Positions 24,419-33,694 of a stretch of 64,000 nucleotides of DNA are shown in pieces. The position numbers and the translations under genes are program-made. This stretch comes from Nocardioides sp. AX2bis (GTDB lineage: Bacteria; Actinomycetota; Actinomycetes; Propionibacteriales; Nocardioidaceae): the NCBI RefSeq assembly GCF_902506435.1, contig NZ_LR733215.1, forward strand, positions 674,089 to 738,088, written 5' to 3'. Each line of letters begins with the position of its first letter. The stretch's first letter is position 1. The notes under the pieces are model-generated. The model was given only the letters and a program-made list of their open reading frames with translations. It was not told the origin of the DNA and made no database searches.

Positions 24419-26163
24419 CGGACCGGGGCCACCCAGACCGGGTTGGTGTAGAACCACAGGTCGGCCCACGGGTCGGCGTCGCCGGTGACGTCGATGGCCG
24501 GCCCCGCGGGGTCGACGTCGGCGCCGAGGAAGCCGGGCTGCTGACGGTTGCCGTCGGTGCCGCGCAGCCGCACGTAGAAGGCCTCGTCGGCCTCCCCGAG
24601 GTCGTAGCGCAGCGTGAACGTCCCCGTACGCCCCGAGGTGTCCCACTGCTTGACGACCCGGGTGTCGGGGGCCAGGAAGCGGTCCTGGTCCGAGGACCCC
24701 CGGTCCGCCTCGACGACCCCGCGGACGAGGTCGACCCGGTTCAGGGACGGCAGGAACTGCGCCCAGTTGGGCAGGCTCTGCGCCACGACCGTCACGGCCA
24801 GCTGCACCCGCTCGCCCCGGCGCGGCCGCAGGGTCCCGCCGAGGGTCGCCTCGCGCACGCCGCCCCGGCCGCGGGCGCGGACCTTGACGTCGACCGCCTC
24901 GACCAGCCGGCCGTGGTCGACCCACATCCGACCGGCGCGCATGCCGGCCATCACCGAGGCGTAGTCGCGGCGCGCCGCGCCCACGTGGGTGCGGCTGTAG
25001 AAGCCGGGCCAGAAGTCGCCGGCCGACAGGTTGATCTCCCCGGCGTACACGGGGTCGCCGTAGCGGCCGTCGGCGTTGAACTGCTCGCTGCTGGAGCCGT
25101 CGGGGCGCCGGGAGGTGTCGCTCCAGTTGACGTGGGAGTCGGAGTTGGCGCTGATCGACCACGGCTTGCCCTCGGCCAGCAGGCTGTCCCACAGCCCGCC
25201 GACGGTCGAGGTCATCCAGTCGAACCCGCCCCAGGTGCGGTAGCTCTCCGGCGGGTAGCCGGCGAAGGAGTCCGGCCGGGCCGCGTTGCCGTAGAAGCCG
25301 CGGGAGGACCCGGGGCCGTACCCGGCGGGGAGCCCGGCGGCCTGGTGGCCCGGCGCGCCCTCGAAGCCGATCGCGATCCGCGGGTCGGCGTCGCGCCAGG
25401 CCCGGATCTCGTGCGGGCTGTCGATGCCGTTGCGGGCGGGGTGGTTGGCCAGGAAGAGCGCGTCGCCGACGCGACGCCGGTCGACCTGCTTGCCGAGCCA
25501 CTGGATCCCGGCGACGGCCAGGGCCTCGTCGGGGTCGGGGGCGACGCCGCCGTCGTAGGTGTTCTCGAACTGCTTGAGGACCGCGACCTCGTTGTCGCCG
25601 GGGGCGACGAAGACGGTGCCGTGCTCGGCCGCGGGGATGTTCCACTCCAGGCCCTGGAAGATCAGGGTGCCGGCCAGCTTCTCGCGCGCCGCGACGATGT
25701 CGGGGTTGACCAGGTCGACGCCGAGCCGCGCGTGGGTGGGGCCGCCGTGGTCGGTGATCACCATCCAGTCCAGGCCGTACGCCGCGCCGTGCTGCGTCTG
25801 GTCCAGCACGGTGTACTGCCCGTCGGAGGAGTGCTGGGTGTGGATGTGGTGGTCGCCGGCCAGCCAGAACCTGGCCGCGGCACCGCCCCTGCCGGGACGG
25901 GCCACCGGGGACGGCGCGGCGGCCGCGGAGCCCGCACCGACCCCGGTCATCCCGGTCATCCCGAGCGCGGCGGTGCCGCCGGTGACGCCGGCCATCCGCA
26001 GCAGGTTGCGTCGCGACAGCTCCGAGGGGGAGAGGTCGCGGTCGCCGACGCCCTGGGCGTCGGCGGCGGCCGCCGCGGCGGTGGTCTCGTCGACCGGGCG
26101 GTGCTCGTGCGGGTGCGCGTGCCCGTGGTGCTCGTGGGAGTGGTGGTCGTGGTCGTGGGTCAT
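24415..26163 (-). CDS. Tat-exported PHP-domain metallophosphoesterase with His-rich N-terminus
   Basis: 582 residues. A His/Asp-rich start (11 His in the first 21 residues) precedes a twin-arginine signal SRRNLLRMAGVTGG with RR at 51-52, an unusually long n-region. The mature part has PHP metal motifs DHHIHTQHSSDG, ITDHGG, GLEWN, ANHPARNG and NSDSHVNW, then a C-terminal beta-rich domain. Likely a periplasmic/surface phosphoesterase binding a multi-metal centre; the substrate is unknown. The His-rich segment would be cut off with the signal if cleavage occurs near AAAAPSP, so it may act in the cytoplasm on metal loading before export. Confidence 0.75.
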   Translation of the reverse strand: MTHDHDHHSHEHHGHAHPHEHRPVDETTAAAAAADAQGVGDRDLSPSELSRRNLLRMAGVTGGTAALGMTGMTGVGAGSAAAAPSPVARPGRGGAAARFWLAGDHHIHTQHSSDGQYTVLDQTQHGAAYGLDWMVITDHGGPTHARLGVDLVNPDIVAAREKLAGTLIFQGLEWNIPAAEHGTVFVAPGDNEVAVLKQFENTYDGGVAPDPDEALAVAGIQWLGKQVDRRRVGDALFLANHPARNGIDSPHEIRAWRDADPRIAIGFEGAPGHQAAGLPAGYGPGSSRGFYGNAARPDSFAGYPPESYRTWGGFDWMTSTVGGLWDSLLAEGKPWSISANSDSHVNWSDTSRRPDGSSSEQFNADGRYGDPVYAGEINLSAGDFWPGFYSRTHVGAARRDYASVMAGMRAGRMWVDHGRLVEAVDVKVRARGRGGVREATLGGTLRPRRGERVQLAVTVVAQSLPNWAQFLPSLNRVDLVRGVVEADRGSSDQDRFLAPDTRVVKQWDTSGRTGTFTLRYDLGEADEAFYVRLRGTDGNRQQPGFLGADVDPAGPAIDVTGDADPWADLWFYTNPVWVAPVR

Positions 26164-26333
26164 CGGTGGTTCTCTCTCCGAGGGGGTCGCGTGGCCTGGG
26201 CGCCGGACCCTGAGGGGCCACCGTCACCCGCGCCACCGGCCGTACGGCGGCCACGCGGTGAACCGTCGGCGCCGTCCGCATGTCGGTACGGGGTGACGCA
26301 TGCTGAGACGGCGGCCTGTACTGTCGAGCGCAG

Positions 26334-26489
26334 CTCATCAAGAGGGACTGAGGGAACGGCCCGTCGAAGTCCCGGCAACCGCCACGAGCCTCCGCCCAGC
26401 TACCCGCCCGGACCCCCGGACGGCGCGCAGTCGGACGTGGAAACGGTGCTAACTCCGTCCCGGTGCGAAAGTCGCCCGGGGAAGATGAG
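26334..26489 (+). ncRNA. SAM riboswitch (S-box / SAM-I type)
   Basis: The leader of thrC carries the S-box core: CTCATCAAGAGGG opens P1, GAAGTCCCGGCAACC is the conserved P2/J2-3 segment, GGTGCTAACTCC is the P3 strand, and GATGAG (26484-26489) closes P1 with CTCATC (26334-26339). The P1 closing strand runs directly into the GGAGGAGG ribosome site, so SAM binding would most simply block translation initiation. A TACTGT -10 box at 26319-26324 would place the transcription start a few bases before P1. SAM-IV, the other actinobacterial class, fits the conserved blocks less well. Confidence 0.85.
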
Positions 26490-26502
26490 GAGGAGGTTTC
26501 TC

Positions 26503-27804
26503 ATGAGCGCCCTGACTGCCGAGAAGACCGGGGTCCCGGACCCCGACACGAACGGTGAGACCACCGGCCTGCGCGAGCGCGCCTTCGGCAACGCCACCGG
26601 CCTGAGCTGTCGCGAGTGCGGCCACGAGGTCGAGCTCGGTCCGCACTACGCGTGCCCGGAGTGCTTCGGCCCCCTCGAGGTGGCCTACGACTTCCCCGCC
26701 GTGACCCGCGAGGAGATCGAGGCGGGCCCGCGCAACATCTGGCGCTACAAGGCGCTGCTGCCGGTCCCCGACGACATCGAGCAGAGCCCGAACATGGAGC
26801 CCGGCTTCACCCGGCTGCTGCGGGCCGGCAACCTCGGCCGCGAGCTCGGCCTGAGCAACCTGTGGGTCAAGGACGACTCGACCAACCCCACGAACTCGTT
26901 CAAGGACCGCGTCGTGGCCTGTGCGCTGAGCGCCGCGACCGAGTTCAAGGCCAAGGTCTTCGCCTGCCCCTCGACCGGCAACCTGGCCAACGCCGTGGCC
27001 GCCGCCGGCGCCCGCGCCGGGATCAAGACCGTGGTCTTCATCCCCAGCAACCTGGAGAAGCCCAAGCAGGTCAACTCCGCGGTCTACACCGAGCAGCTGG
27101 TCGCCGTCGACGGCAACTACGACGACGTCAACAAGCTGGCCTCCGAGATCGCCGGCGAGGAGGACGGCTGGGCGTTCGTGAACGTCAACGTCCGCCCGTT
27201 CTACGCCGAGGGGTCCAAGACCCTCGGCTACGAGATCGCCGAGCAGCTCGGCTGGCGGCTGCCCGACCAGGTCGTCATCCCGGTCGCCTCCGGCTCCCAG
27301 CTGACCAAGGTGCACAAGGCCTTCGGCGAGCTGGTCCGCCTCGGCCTGGTCGAGGACAAGCCGGTCAAGATCTTCGGCGCCCAGGCCACCGGCTGCTCGC
27401 CGGTCTCGGTCGCCTTCAAGGACGGCGTCGACGCGATCCGCCCGGTCAAGCCGGACACGATCGCCAAGAGCCTGGCCATCGGCAACCCCGCGGACGGCAT
27501 CTACGTCCTCGACGTCTGCCGCAGCACCGGCGGCGCGGTCGAGGACATCTCCGACGACGAGGTCCGCCAGGGCATCCTGCTGCTGGCCCGCACCGAGGGC
27601 ATCTTCACCGAGACCGCCGGCGGCACCACCGTGGGCGTGCTGAAGAAGCTGGTGGAGACCGGCCAGCTCGACCCCGACGCCGAGACCGTGGTGATCAACA
27701 CGGGGATGGGCCTCAAGACGCTCGACGCCGTCGCGGACCACGTCGGCCCCGCCGCCACGATCGCCCCGTCGTACGCCGCGTTCGTCGCCACCGGCATCGC
27801 CTGA
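26503..27804 (+). CDS. thrC: Threonine synthase
   Basis: PLP enzyme converting O-phosphohomoserine to threonine. The 433 residues start with a small zinc-ribbon-like segment (CRECG ... CPECF, about 36-55), the PLP lysine is in TNSFKDR (about 131-137), and the phosphate-binding loop is STGNLANAV. The product branches from homoserine, the precursor shared with methionine, which explains control by a SAM riboswitch. Strong GGAGGAGG site seven bases before the ATG. Followed 60 bp later by a cysO-like gene, suggesting joint control of threonine and sulfur metabolism. Confidence 0.93.
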   Translation: MSALTAEKTGVPDPDTNGETTGLRERAFGNATGLSCRECGHEVELGPHYACPECFGPLEVAYDFPAVTREEIEAGPRNIWRYKALLPVPDDIEQSPNMEPGFTRLLRAGNLGRELGLSNLWVKDDSTNPTNSFKDRVVACALSAATEFKAKVFACPSTGNLANAVAAAGARAGIKTVVFIPSNLEKPKQVNSAVYTEQLVAVDGNYDDVNKLASEIAGEEDGWAFVNVNVRPFYAEGSKTLGYEIAEQLGWRLPDQVVIPVASGSQLTKVHKAFGELVRLGLVEDKPVKIFGAQATGCSPVSVAFKDGVDAIRPVKPDTIAKSLAIGNPADGIYVLDVCRSTGGAVEDISDDEVRQGILLLARTEGIFTETAGGTTVGVLKKLVETGQLDPDAETVVINTGMGLKTLDAVADHVGPAATIAPSYAAFVATGIA

Positions 27805-27864
27805 GCCGACCCCGCCGCCCCCCACGACCGTCCGCATCCCCGACCCACGAGGAGACCTGCACCC

Positions 27865-28140
27865 GTGAGCGTGTCCGTCCGCGTCCCGACCATCCTGCGC
27901 AGCTACACCGGGGGTGACTCCGAGGTCACCGCCGAGGGCGCCACCCTCTCCGAGGTGCTCGACGACCTCGACGCGTCGTACGCCGGGATCCGTGCGCGGA
28001 TCCTCGACGACAACGGCAAGCTGCGCCGCTTCGTGAACGTCTACGTCGGCGACGAGGACGTGCGCTTCCTCGACGACCTGGCCACGCCCACGCCCGACGG
28101 CGCGAAGGTCTCGGTCATCCCCGCGGTCGCGGGTGGCTGA
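27865..28140 (+). CDS. cysO: MoaD/ThiS-family sulfur carrier protein, CysO-like
   Basis: 91-residue ubiquitin-fold protein ending in Gly-Gly (AVAGG), the site of thiocarboxylation. It is close to mycobacterial CysO in the stretches VPTILR, RFVNVYVGDEDVRF and PAVAGG. CysO-thiocarboxylate donates sulfur to O-phosphoserine through CysM, after which Mec releases cysteine. Neither cysM nor mec is in this window. GTG start with GAGGAGA upstream. Probably cotranscribed with thrC and thus indirectly under the SAM riboswitch. Confidence 0.85.
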   Translation: MSVSVRVPTILRSYTGGDSEVTAEGATLSEVLDDLDASYAGIRARILDDNGKLRRFVNVYVGDEDVRFLDDLATPTPDGAKVSVIPAVAGG

Positions 28141-28184
28141 GCGTCCAGCGAACGCGGTCCCGACACACGCAGCACACGGTGCCG

Positions 28185-28207
28185 ACACGCGCCGTTCAAG
28201 CGCGTGT
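28185..28207 (+). terminator. Hairpin after cysO
   Basis: ACACGCGC (28185-28192), loop CGTTCAA, GCGCGTGT (28200-28207): a perfect 8-bp stem 45 bp beyond the cysO stop, closing the thrC-cysO unit. Confidence 0.5.
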
Positions 28208-28221
28208 GGTGTAACCGTCCG

Positions 28222-29058
28222 GTGACCCAGCGACAACGACTCATCGCCCTCGGCATCGGCGCGGCCGTCGCCGGCGTGACCGGCGGCGGCGGCTTCTACG
28301 GCGCCCGCGAGCTGCTGCACCGCCAGGCCGAGCACGCCCGCCGGCTGATCGGCAAGCCGCTGGGGGAGACCCCGCCGCAGGCCGACCGGGTCTGGCGCCG
28401 CTCCTACGAGGGCCGCCCGGTCGACCTGCTGCTGCTCGGCGACTCGATCGCCGCCGGTCTCGGCGCCGACCGGCGCAAGGAGACCCTCGGGGGTCGGCTG
28501 GCCAAGGGCCTGGCCAAGCGGCTGGGACGCCCCGTACGCCTGCGCACCGTCGCCGTCGTCGGCTCCGAGTCCGCGGCGCTGGCCGCCCAGCTCGACGGCC
28601 TGCCCGCGACCTACCGGCCCGACGTGGCGGTCATCGTCGTGGGCGGCAACGACGTGACCCACCGCGTGCCGGTGGCCGACAGCGTCGAGTCGCTCGCGGT
28701 CTGCATCCGCCGGCTGCGCGCGGTCGGCACCGGTGTCGTGGTCGGCACCTGCCCGGACCTCGGGCTGCTGCGCCCGGTGCCGCAGCCGCTGCGCAGCCTC
28801 GGCTCGCGCGCCTCGCGACAGCTCGCGGCGGCGCAGGAGGAGGCGGCGGTGGTCGCCGGGGCGTACGCGGTGTCCCTGGCCCGCGTCGTCGGCCCGTTCT
28901 TCATCACCAACCCCGACGAGATGTTCAGCCTGGACCGGTTCCACCCCAGCCCGCTGGGCTACAAGCGCACCGCCAGCGCCCTGCTGCCGTCGGTGCTCGC
29001 GGCGCTCGGGGCGGCCGAGGAGGTCCCGTTCGGCCACGTGGCGCCCGTCCCGGTGTAG
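28222..29058 (+). CDS. SGNH/GDSL-family hydrolase with N-terminal membrane anchor
   Basis: 278 residues. A hydrophobic segment (LIALGIGAAVAGVTGGGGFYG, about 6-26) is followed by SGNH blocks: LLGDSIAAGLGA with the nucleophilic Ser, VVGGNDVTH, and DRFHPSPLGYKR with the catalytic Asp/His pair. Probably an extracytoplasmic esterase or deacetylase of the cell envelope. I chose GTG at 28222 (MTQRQRLIAL); GTG at 28204 would add six residues including Cys and Trp just before the anchor. Confidence 0.75.
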   Translation: MTQRQRLIALGIGAAVAGVTGGGGFYGARELLHRQAEHARRLIGKPLGETPPQADRVWRRSYEGRPVDLLLLGDSIAAGLGADRRKETLGGRLAKGLAKRLGRPVRLRTVAVVGSESAALAAQLDGLPATYRPDVAVIVVGGNDVTHRVPVADSVESLAVCIRRLRAVGTGVVVGTCPDLGLLRPVPQPLRSLGSRASRQLAAAQEEAAVVAGAYAVSLARVVGPFFITNPDEMFSLDRFHPSPLGYKRTASALLPSVLAALGAAEEVPFGHVAPVPV

Positions 29059-29101
29059 CCCTGCTCCTCGCGCGGCCGCGGGCGGCGGGAGGATGGGTGG
29101 C

Positions 29102-29974
29102 GTGAGCACCCGACCCACCGTCCTGCTGGCCACCTTCGACCTCCTGCCCGCCGGCGAGGGCGGCGGGCACCGGCTGCCCGAGGCGCTGGACGCCGCCGGG
29201 GTCGACGCGTCCTGGGCGGTCTGGAGCGACCCGGAGGTCGACTGGGCCGCGGCCGACCTGGTGGCGGTCCGCTCGACGTGGGACTACCACCGCCGGCTGC
29301 CCGCGTTCCTGGCCTGGACCCGCCGGGTGGAGGCCGACGGGCACCTGCTGGGCAGCGCCGCGGTGATGGCGTGGAACGCCGACAAGTCCTACCTGCTCGA
29401 CCTGGCCGAGGACCTGCCGGTCGTGCCCACCACGCTGGTCGACGCCGACGGCCTGGTCGAGGCGCTGGAGGCCGGGCTCGCACGCCACGGCACGGTCGTC
29501 CTCAAGCCCCGCACGGGCGCCGGCGGCACCGGGGTCGTGGTCGCGTCGCGGTCCGACGACCCGCGGCTGTCCGCGCTCGGCGGGGACGCCTGGCTGCTGC
29601 AGCCGCTGGTCGACTCGGTGCGCACCAGCGGCGAGCGCTCGTTGTTCGTGCTCGACGGCCGGGTCGTCTCGCAGGTCGACAAGGTCGCCGCGGGCGAGCA
29701 GGACGAGGTGCGGGTGCACCCGCGCTACGGCGGCGTCATGCGCCCGGTCGACCCGGACCCGGCTGCGGTCGCGCTCGCCGAGCGCACGATGGCGGTGGTG
29801 GGGCAGCGCCACGGCGGGCCGCTGCCGTACGGGCGCGTGGACCTGCTCGAGGTCGACGGCACCCTCTGCGTCAGCGAGGTCGAGGTGATCGAGCCCGGGC
29901 TGTACCTCGACCTCGTGCCGGGCAACGCCACGGCGTTCGCGGCGACGGTGGTGCGCGCGCTGGCCGCCCGTTGA
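29102..29974 (+). CDS. ATP-grasp domain protein, RimK/glutathione-synthetase-like
   Basis: 290 residues with an ATP-grasp layout: N-terminal segment VLLATFDLLPAGEGGGHRL, NADKSYLLDLAE, the nucleotide-binding lysine in TVVLKPRTGAGGTGVVVA, and metal ligands in YGRVDLLEVDGTLCVSEVEVIEPGLYL. Similar proteins are annotated as hypothetical ATP-grasp or glutathione synthetase-like ligases of small acids and amines; the substrate is unknown. GTG start with GGAGG upstream. Confidence 0.7.
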   Translation: MSTRPTVLLATFDLLPAGEGGGHRLPEALDAAGVDASWAVWSDPEVDWAAADLVAVRSTWDYHRRLPAFLAWTRRVEADGHLLGSAAVMAWNADKSYLLDLAEDLPVVPTTLVDADGLVEALEAGLARHGTVVLKPRTGAGGTGVVVASRSDDPRLSALGGDAWLLQPLVDSVRTSGERSLFVLDGRVVSQVDKVAAGEQDEVRVHPRYGGVMRPVDPDPAAVALAERTMAVVGQRHGGPLPYGRVDLLEVDGTLCVSEVEVIEPGLYLDLVPGNATAFAATVVRALAAR

Positions 29975-29998
29975 GCGGGACCCGGCGCGCCGCGACGT

Positions 29999-30023
29999 TT
30001 GCACTCGACGGGGTCGAGTGCTA
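29999..30023 (+). promoter_or_regulatory. CIRCE operator 1 of groEL
   Basis: TTGCACTC-N9-GAGTGCTA, an almost exact CIRCE inverted repeat and the binding site of the heat-shock repressor HrcA. It covers the start of the putative -35 box. Confidence 0.9.
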
Positions 30024-30049
30024 GACATTTCGCTGGCACTCTTACCATG
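30022..30049 (+). promoter_or_regulatory. groEL promoter
   Basis: TAGACA (30022-30027), 16-base spacer, TACCAT (30044-30049). It lies within the two CIRCE operators. The start would be near 30056, giving a leader of about 130 bases. Confidence 0.6.
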
Positions 30050-30058
30050 AGAGTGACA
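30034..30058 (+). promoter_or_regulatory. CIRCE operator 2 of groEL
   Basis: TGGCACTC-N9-GAGTGACA, a second CIRCE repeat overlapping the -10 box. The two centres are 35 bp apart, so HrcA could cover the entire promoter. Confidence 0.85.
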
Positions 30059-30172
30059 AACCGAAGCGGTGCAAGCTGAGGTCCACGCGCCGGCGAGAAA
30101 GGGTTCGCCGGAGCCGCTGGACCGTCCGTCGCGGGCAGCCCACCGACTCGGTCCCACCGACTCTAAGCGTGA

Positions 30173-31813
<1,641 letters not shown>

Positions 31814-31827
31814 GCCTGTCCTGAGGA

Positions 31828-31841
31828 GGGCCGCCAGGCCC
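31828..31841 (+). terminator. Short hairpin just after groEL
   Basis: GGGCC-GCCA-GGCCC, 15 bases after the stop, inside CTGAGGAGGGCCGCCAGGCC, which resembles an intergenic repeat I recall from related genomes. Weak alone. Confidence 0.35.
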
Positions 31842-31900
31842 GTCTCGAAGGGTCCGCCGCTGCGTGAGCAGCACCTGCACCACCGCACCACTGCACCACC

Positions 31901-31935
31901 GACGGCCCGTCCGAGCACCGCTCGGGCGGGCCGTC
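31901..31935 (+). terminator. Strong groEL terminator hairpin
   Basis: GACGGCCCGTCCGAGC (31901-31916), loop ACC, matching right arm 31920-31935: a 16-bp stem with a single G-U pair. Six bases later a 22-bp repeat array begins. Confidence 0.75.
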
Positions 31936-31940
31936 GTCAC

Positions 31941-32006
31941 GCCGAGATGACGCTCGCGGACAGCCGAGGTGACGCTCGCGGCGCGTCGAGATGACGGTTG
32001 CGGCGC
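31941..32006 (+). repeat. 22-bp-period intergenic repeat, locus 8 (3 units)
   Basis: Units at 31941-31962, 31963-31984 and 31985-32006, in the convergent gap between groEL and the leftward Bat-type operon, right after the groEL terminator. Tail variant GGTTGCGG. Confidence 0.9.
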
Positions 32007-32018
32007 GTGCCGTCCCGA

Positions 32019-32747
32019 CTACCAGGAGTACGCCGGGGGGCCGGCCTCGCCCGCGCCCGGGTCTCCGCGGCCCTGGCCCCGTCCGGCGCCGATCCCCGTC
32101 CCGTCGGCCCGGTCCTCGGCCTGCTGGCGGCGCTCCTGGCCGCGGTCGTTGCGCTCGCCCAGCTCGCCCTGCCGGGCGGCCTGCTCCCCGCGGCCCGCGC
32201 GGTCCTGCCCGTCGCCCGGGCCGGACGGCTCGTCCGGAGGCGGGTCGGTCGGCACCTGCTCGTCGGCCTCGGCGGCCTCGTCGGCCGCGGCCAGGTCGTC
32301 CTGCAGCGCCGACAGCACCTCGGCAGCCCGCTCGTCGGTGACGGGGCAGTCGCCGAGGGCGCGCACGCCGCGCGCCGGCGCGCCGGCTGCCGCGTGGGCC
32401 AGCGCGAGGTCGGTGCGGACCCGGCACTCCTGCTCGGCCGGCGCCAGTGGCAGGGCGGTGGCGTAGCCCCGCACGGCCCCGACCGGGTCGCCGGCGCGGA
32501 ACCGCGCGGTCGCCTCGTCGTACGGCGCGACCCACGGCTCGAGCAGGTTCAGGGTCCGGTTGGCGGCGTACGCCTCCGCGGCCCGGGCGGGCGCGCCGTC
32601 CGCCAGCGCCCCCCGGCCCTCCGCGTCGTGGTGCAGCACCACGACGACCTCGAGCGAGAACGCCGCGGCCGCCAGCGCCGGCAGGACGCCGGCCAGCAGC
32701 AGACGCCGCCGCCAGACCTGCCGCCGGCTCCGCTCCCGCCCGCTCAC
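32019..32747 (-). CDS. Membrane-anchored TPR-like protein (BatC-like)
   Basis: 242 residues: a membrane segment (LLLAGVLPALAAAAFSLEVVVVLHH, about 15-39), helical repeats consistent with TPRs (about 45-150), then a long charged, Gln/Arg/Gly-rich disordered tail (about 165-235). Last gene of the MoxR-DUF58-VWA operon; its GTG overlaps the upstream VWA stop by four bases. In Bacteroides-type Bat operons the TPR protein acts with the VWA proteins; the role in actinobacteria is not settled. Confidence 0.65.
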   Translation of the reverse strand: MSGRERSRRQVWRRRLLLAGVLPALAAAAFSLEVVVVLHHDAEGRGALADGAPARAAEAYAANRTLNLLEPWVAPYDEATARFRAGDPVGAVRGYATALPLAPAEQECRVRTDLALAHAAAGAPARGVRALGDCPVTDERAAEVLSALQDDLAAADEAAEADEQVPTDPPPDEPSGPGDGQDRAGRGEQAARQGELGERNDRGQERRQQAEDRADGTGIGAGRGQGRGDPGAGEAGPPAYSW

Positions 32748-33694
32748 CGGACCGCCTCCGCCCGCGCGGCCCGGCCGAGCCTCGCCTCGTGCCGGCCCTC
32801 GAGCCAGCGCCGCCAACCGAGCCGCAGCTCGGGCAGGACGAGCAGGAGGAGCAGCGCGCCCCAGACCCAGCCGGCCTGTCGCCCGGGGACGGCGGGGGCC
32901 AGGTCGGCGTACGCGTCGCCCCGCAGGCGCTCGGCCGCCCCGTCGATCGCGGCGTCGCTCGCCGGCGTGAGCTCGCCGGTCCGGGGGAGGTAGTCGCCGC
33001 CGACCTCGTCGGCGATCCGTGCCAGCGCGGCGTCGTCGCGGCGGGAGACCGCCGGCGCCCCGGTCGCGGGATCGGTCACCGGTCCGCTGCCGTCGGGCAG
33101 CGGCATCCGCCCGCCGCCCGGGGTCCCGTACCCCAGCACGAGGACCGCGTCCGTCGGGCCGGCCAGCGCCGCCCACGACCCGGCCGGACCTGGCGCGGTG
33201 TCCTCGCCGTCGGTCAGCACCACCAGCAGCTGCTGCGGCACCGCCGCCGTCGGTCCGGCCGGCGCCCGGTCGGCAGCGCCGCCGAGGATCCCGGCGAGCA
33301 GCGGTACGGGCCGGGCCAGCGCCGAGCCGGCGCCGGTCGTCGGCGCCTCGGGGCGCAGCGTGTCCAGCTCGGCGGCCAGCGCCTCCCGGTCGGTCGTCAG
33401 CGGCAGCTCCACCTCGGCCCGCGCACCGAAGGCGACCAGGGAGAAGCGCGCCGACGGCAGGGCGCCGGCCAGGGCCGCGACGTCCCTGCGGGCGGCGAGC
33501 AGCCGCGACCCGGCCGGGTCGTCGTCGGCGGCCATCGAGGTGGTCCGGTCGACGGCGACGACGACCTCGAGCGGGGGTACGCCGGTCTCGTCCGGGGCGG
33601 CCACGTCGCCCACCCCGAGCAGCAGCGCCGCGAGCACCGCCAGCAGCGCCAGGCGCCGCAGGCCGACCAGGGCCAGGACGGCGAGGCGCCTCAC
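32744..33694 (-). CDS. VWA-domain membrane protein (BatB-like)
   Basis: 316 residues with an N-terminal hydrophobic segment (LALLAVLAALLLGVGDVA), a von Willebrand A domain whose MIDAS reads VAVDRTTSM (DxTxS), followed by LTDGEDT, and a C-terminal membrane segment (GWVWGALLLLLVLPELRLGW). The substituted MIDAS (DRTTS) retains Thr and Ser. GTG start overlaps the upstream VWA gene by four bases. Confidence 0.8.
   Translation of the reverse strand: MRRLAVLALVGLRRLALLAVLAALLLGVGDVAAPDETGVPPLEVVVAVDRTTSMAADDDPAGSRLLAARRDVAALAGALPSARFSLVAFGARAEVELPLTTDREALAAELDTLRPEAPTTGAGSALARPVPLLAGILGGAADRAPAGPTAAVPQQLLVVLTDGEDTAPGPAGSWAALAGPTDAVLVLGYGTPGGGRMPLPDGSGPVTDPATGAPAVSRRDDAALARIADEVGGDYLPRTGELTPASDAAIDGAAERLRGDAYADLAPAVPGRQAGWVWGALLLLLVLPELRLGWRRWLEGRHEARLGRAARAEAVR

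Noticed and set aside
26334..26489. thrC leader as SAM-IV or T-box
   Set aside because: The conserved CTCATCAAGAGGG, CGGCAACC and GGTGCTAA blocks and the closing P1 fit SAM-I. No T-box specifier loop or TGGNACCGCG motif is seen.
24376..27804. A single open frame of over 1100 codons running through the PHP gene region, the riboswitch and thrC on the plus strand
   Set aside because: Only its last 433 codons are thrC; the rest is antisense to the PHP gene and its partner. Long spurious frames are expected at this GC content.
26449..29133. Open frame of about 890 codons on the minus strand opposite thrC, cysO and the SGNH gene
   Set aside because: Its translation is low-complexity Gly/Ala/Val/Arg with no domain, and the opposite strand carries clear conserved genes. 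The same applies to similar frames opposite groEL, the Bat operon and coxL.
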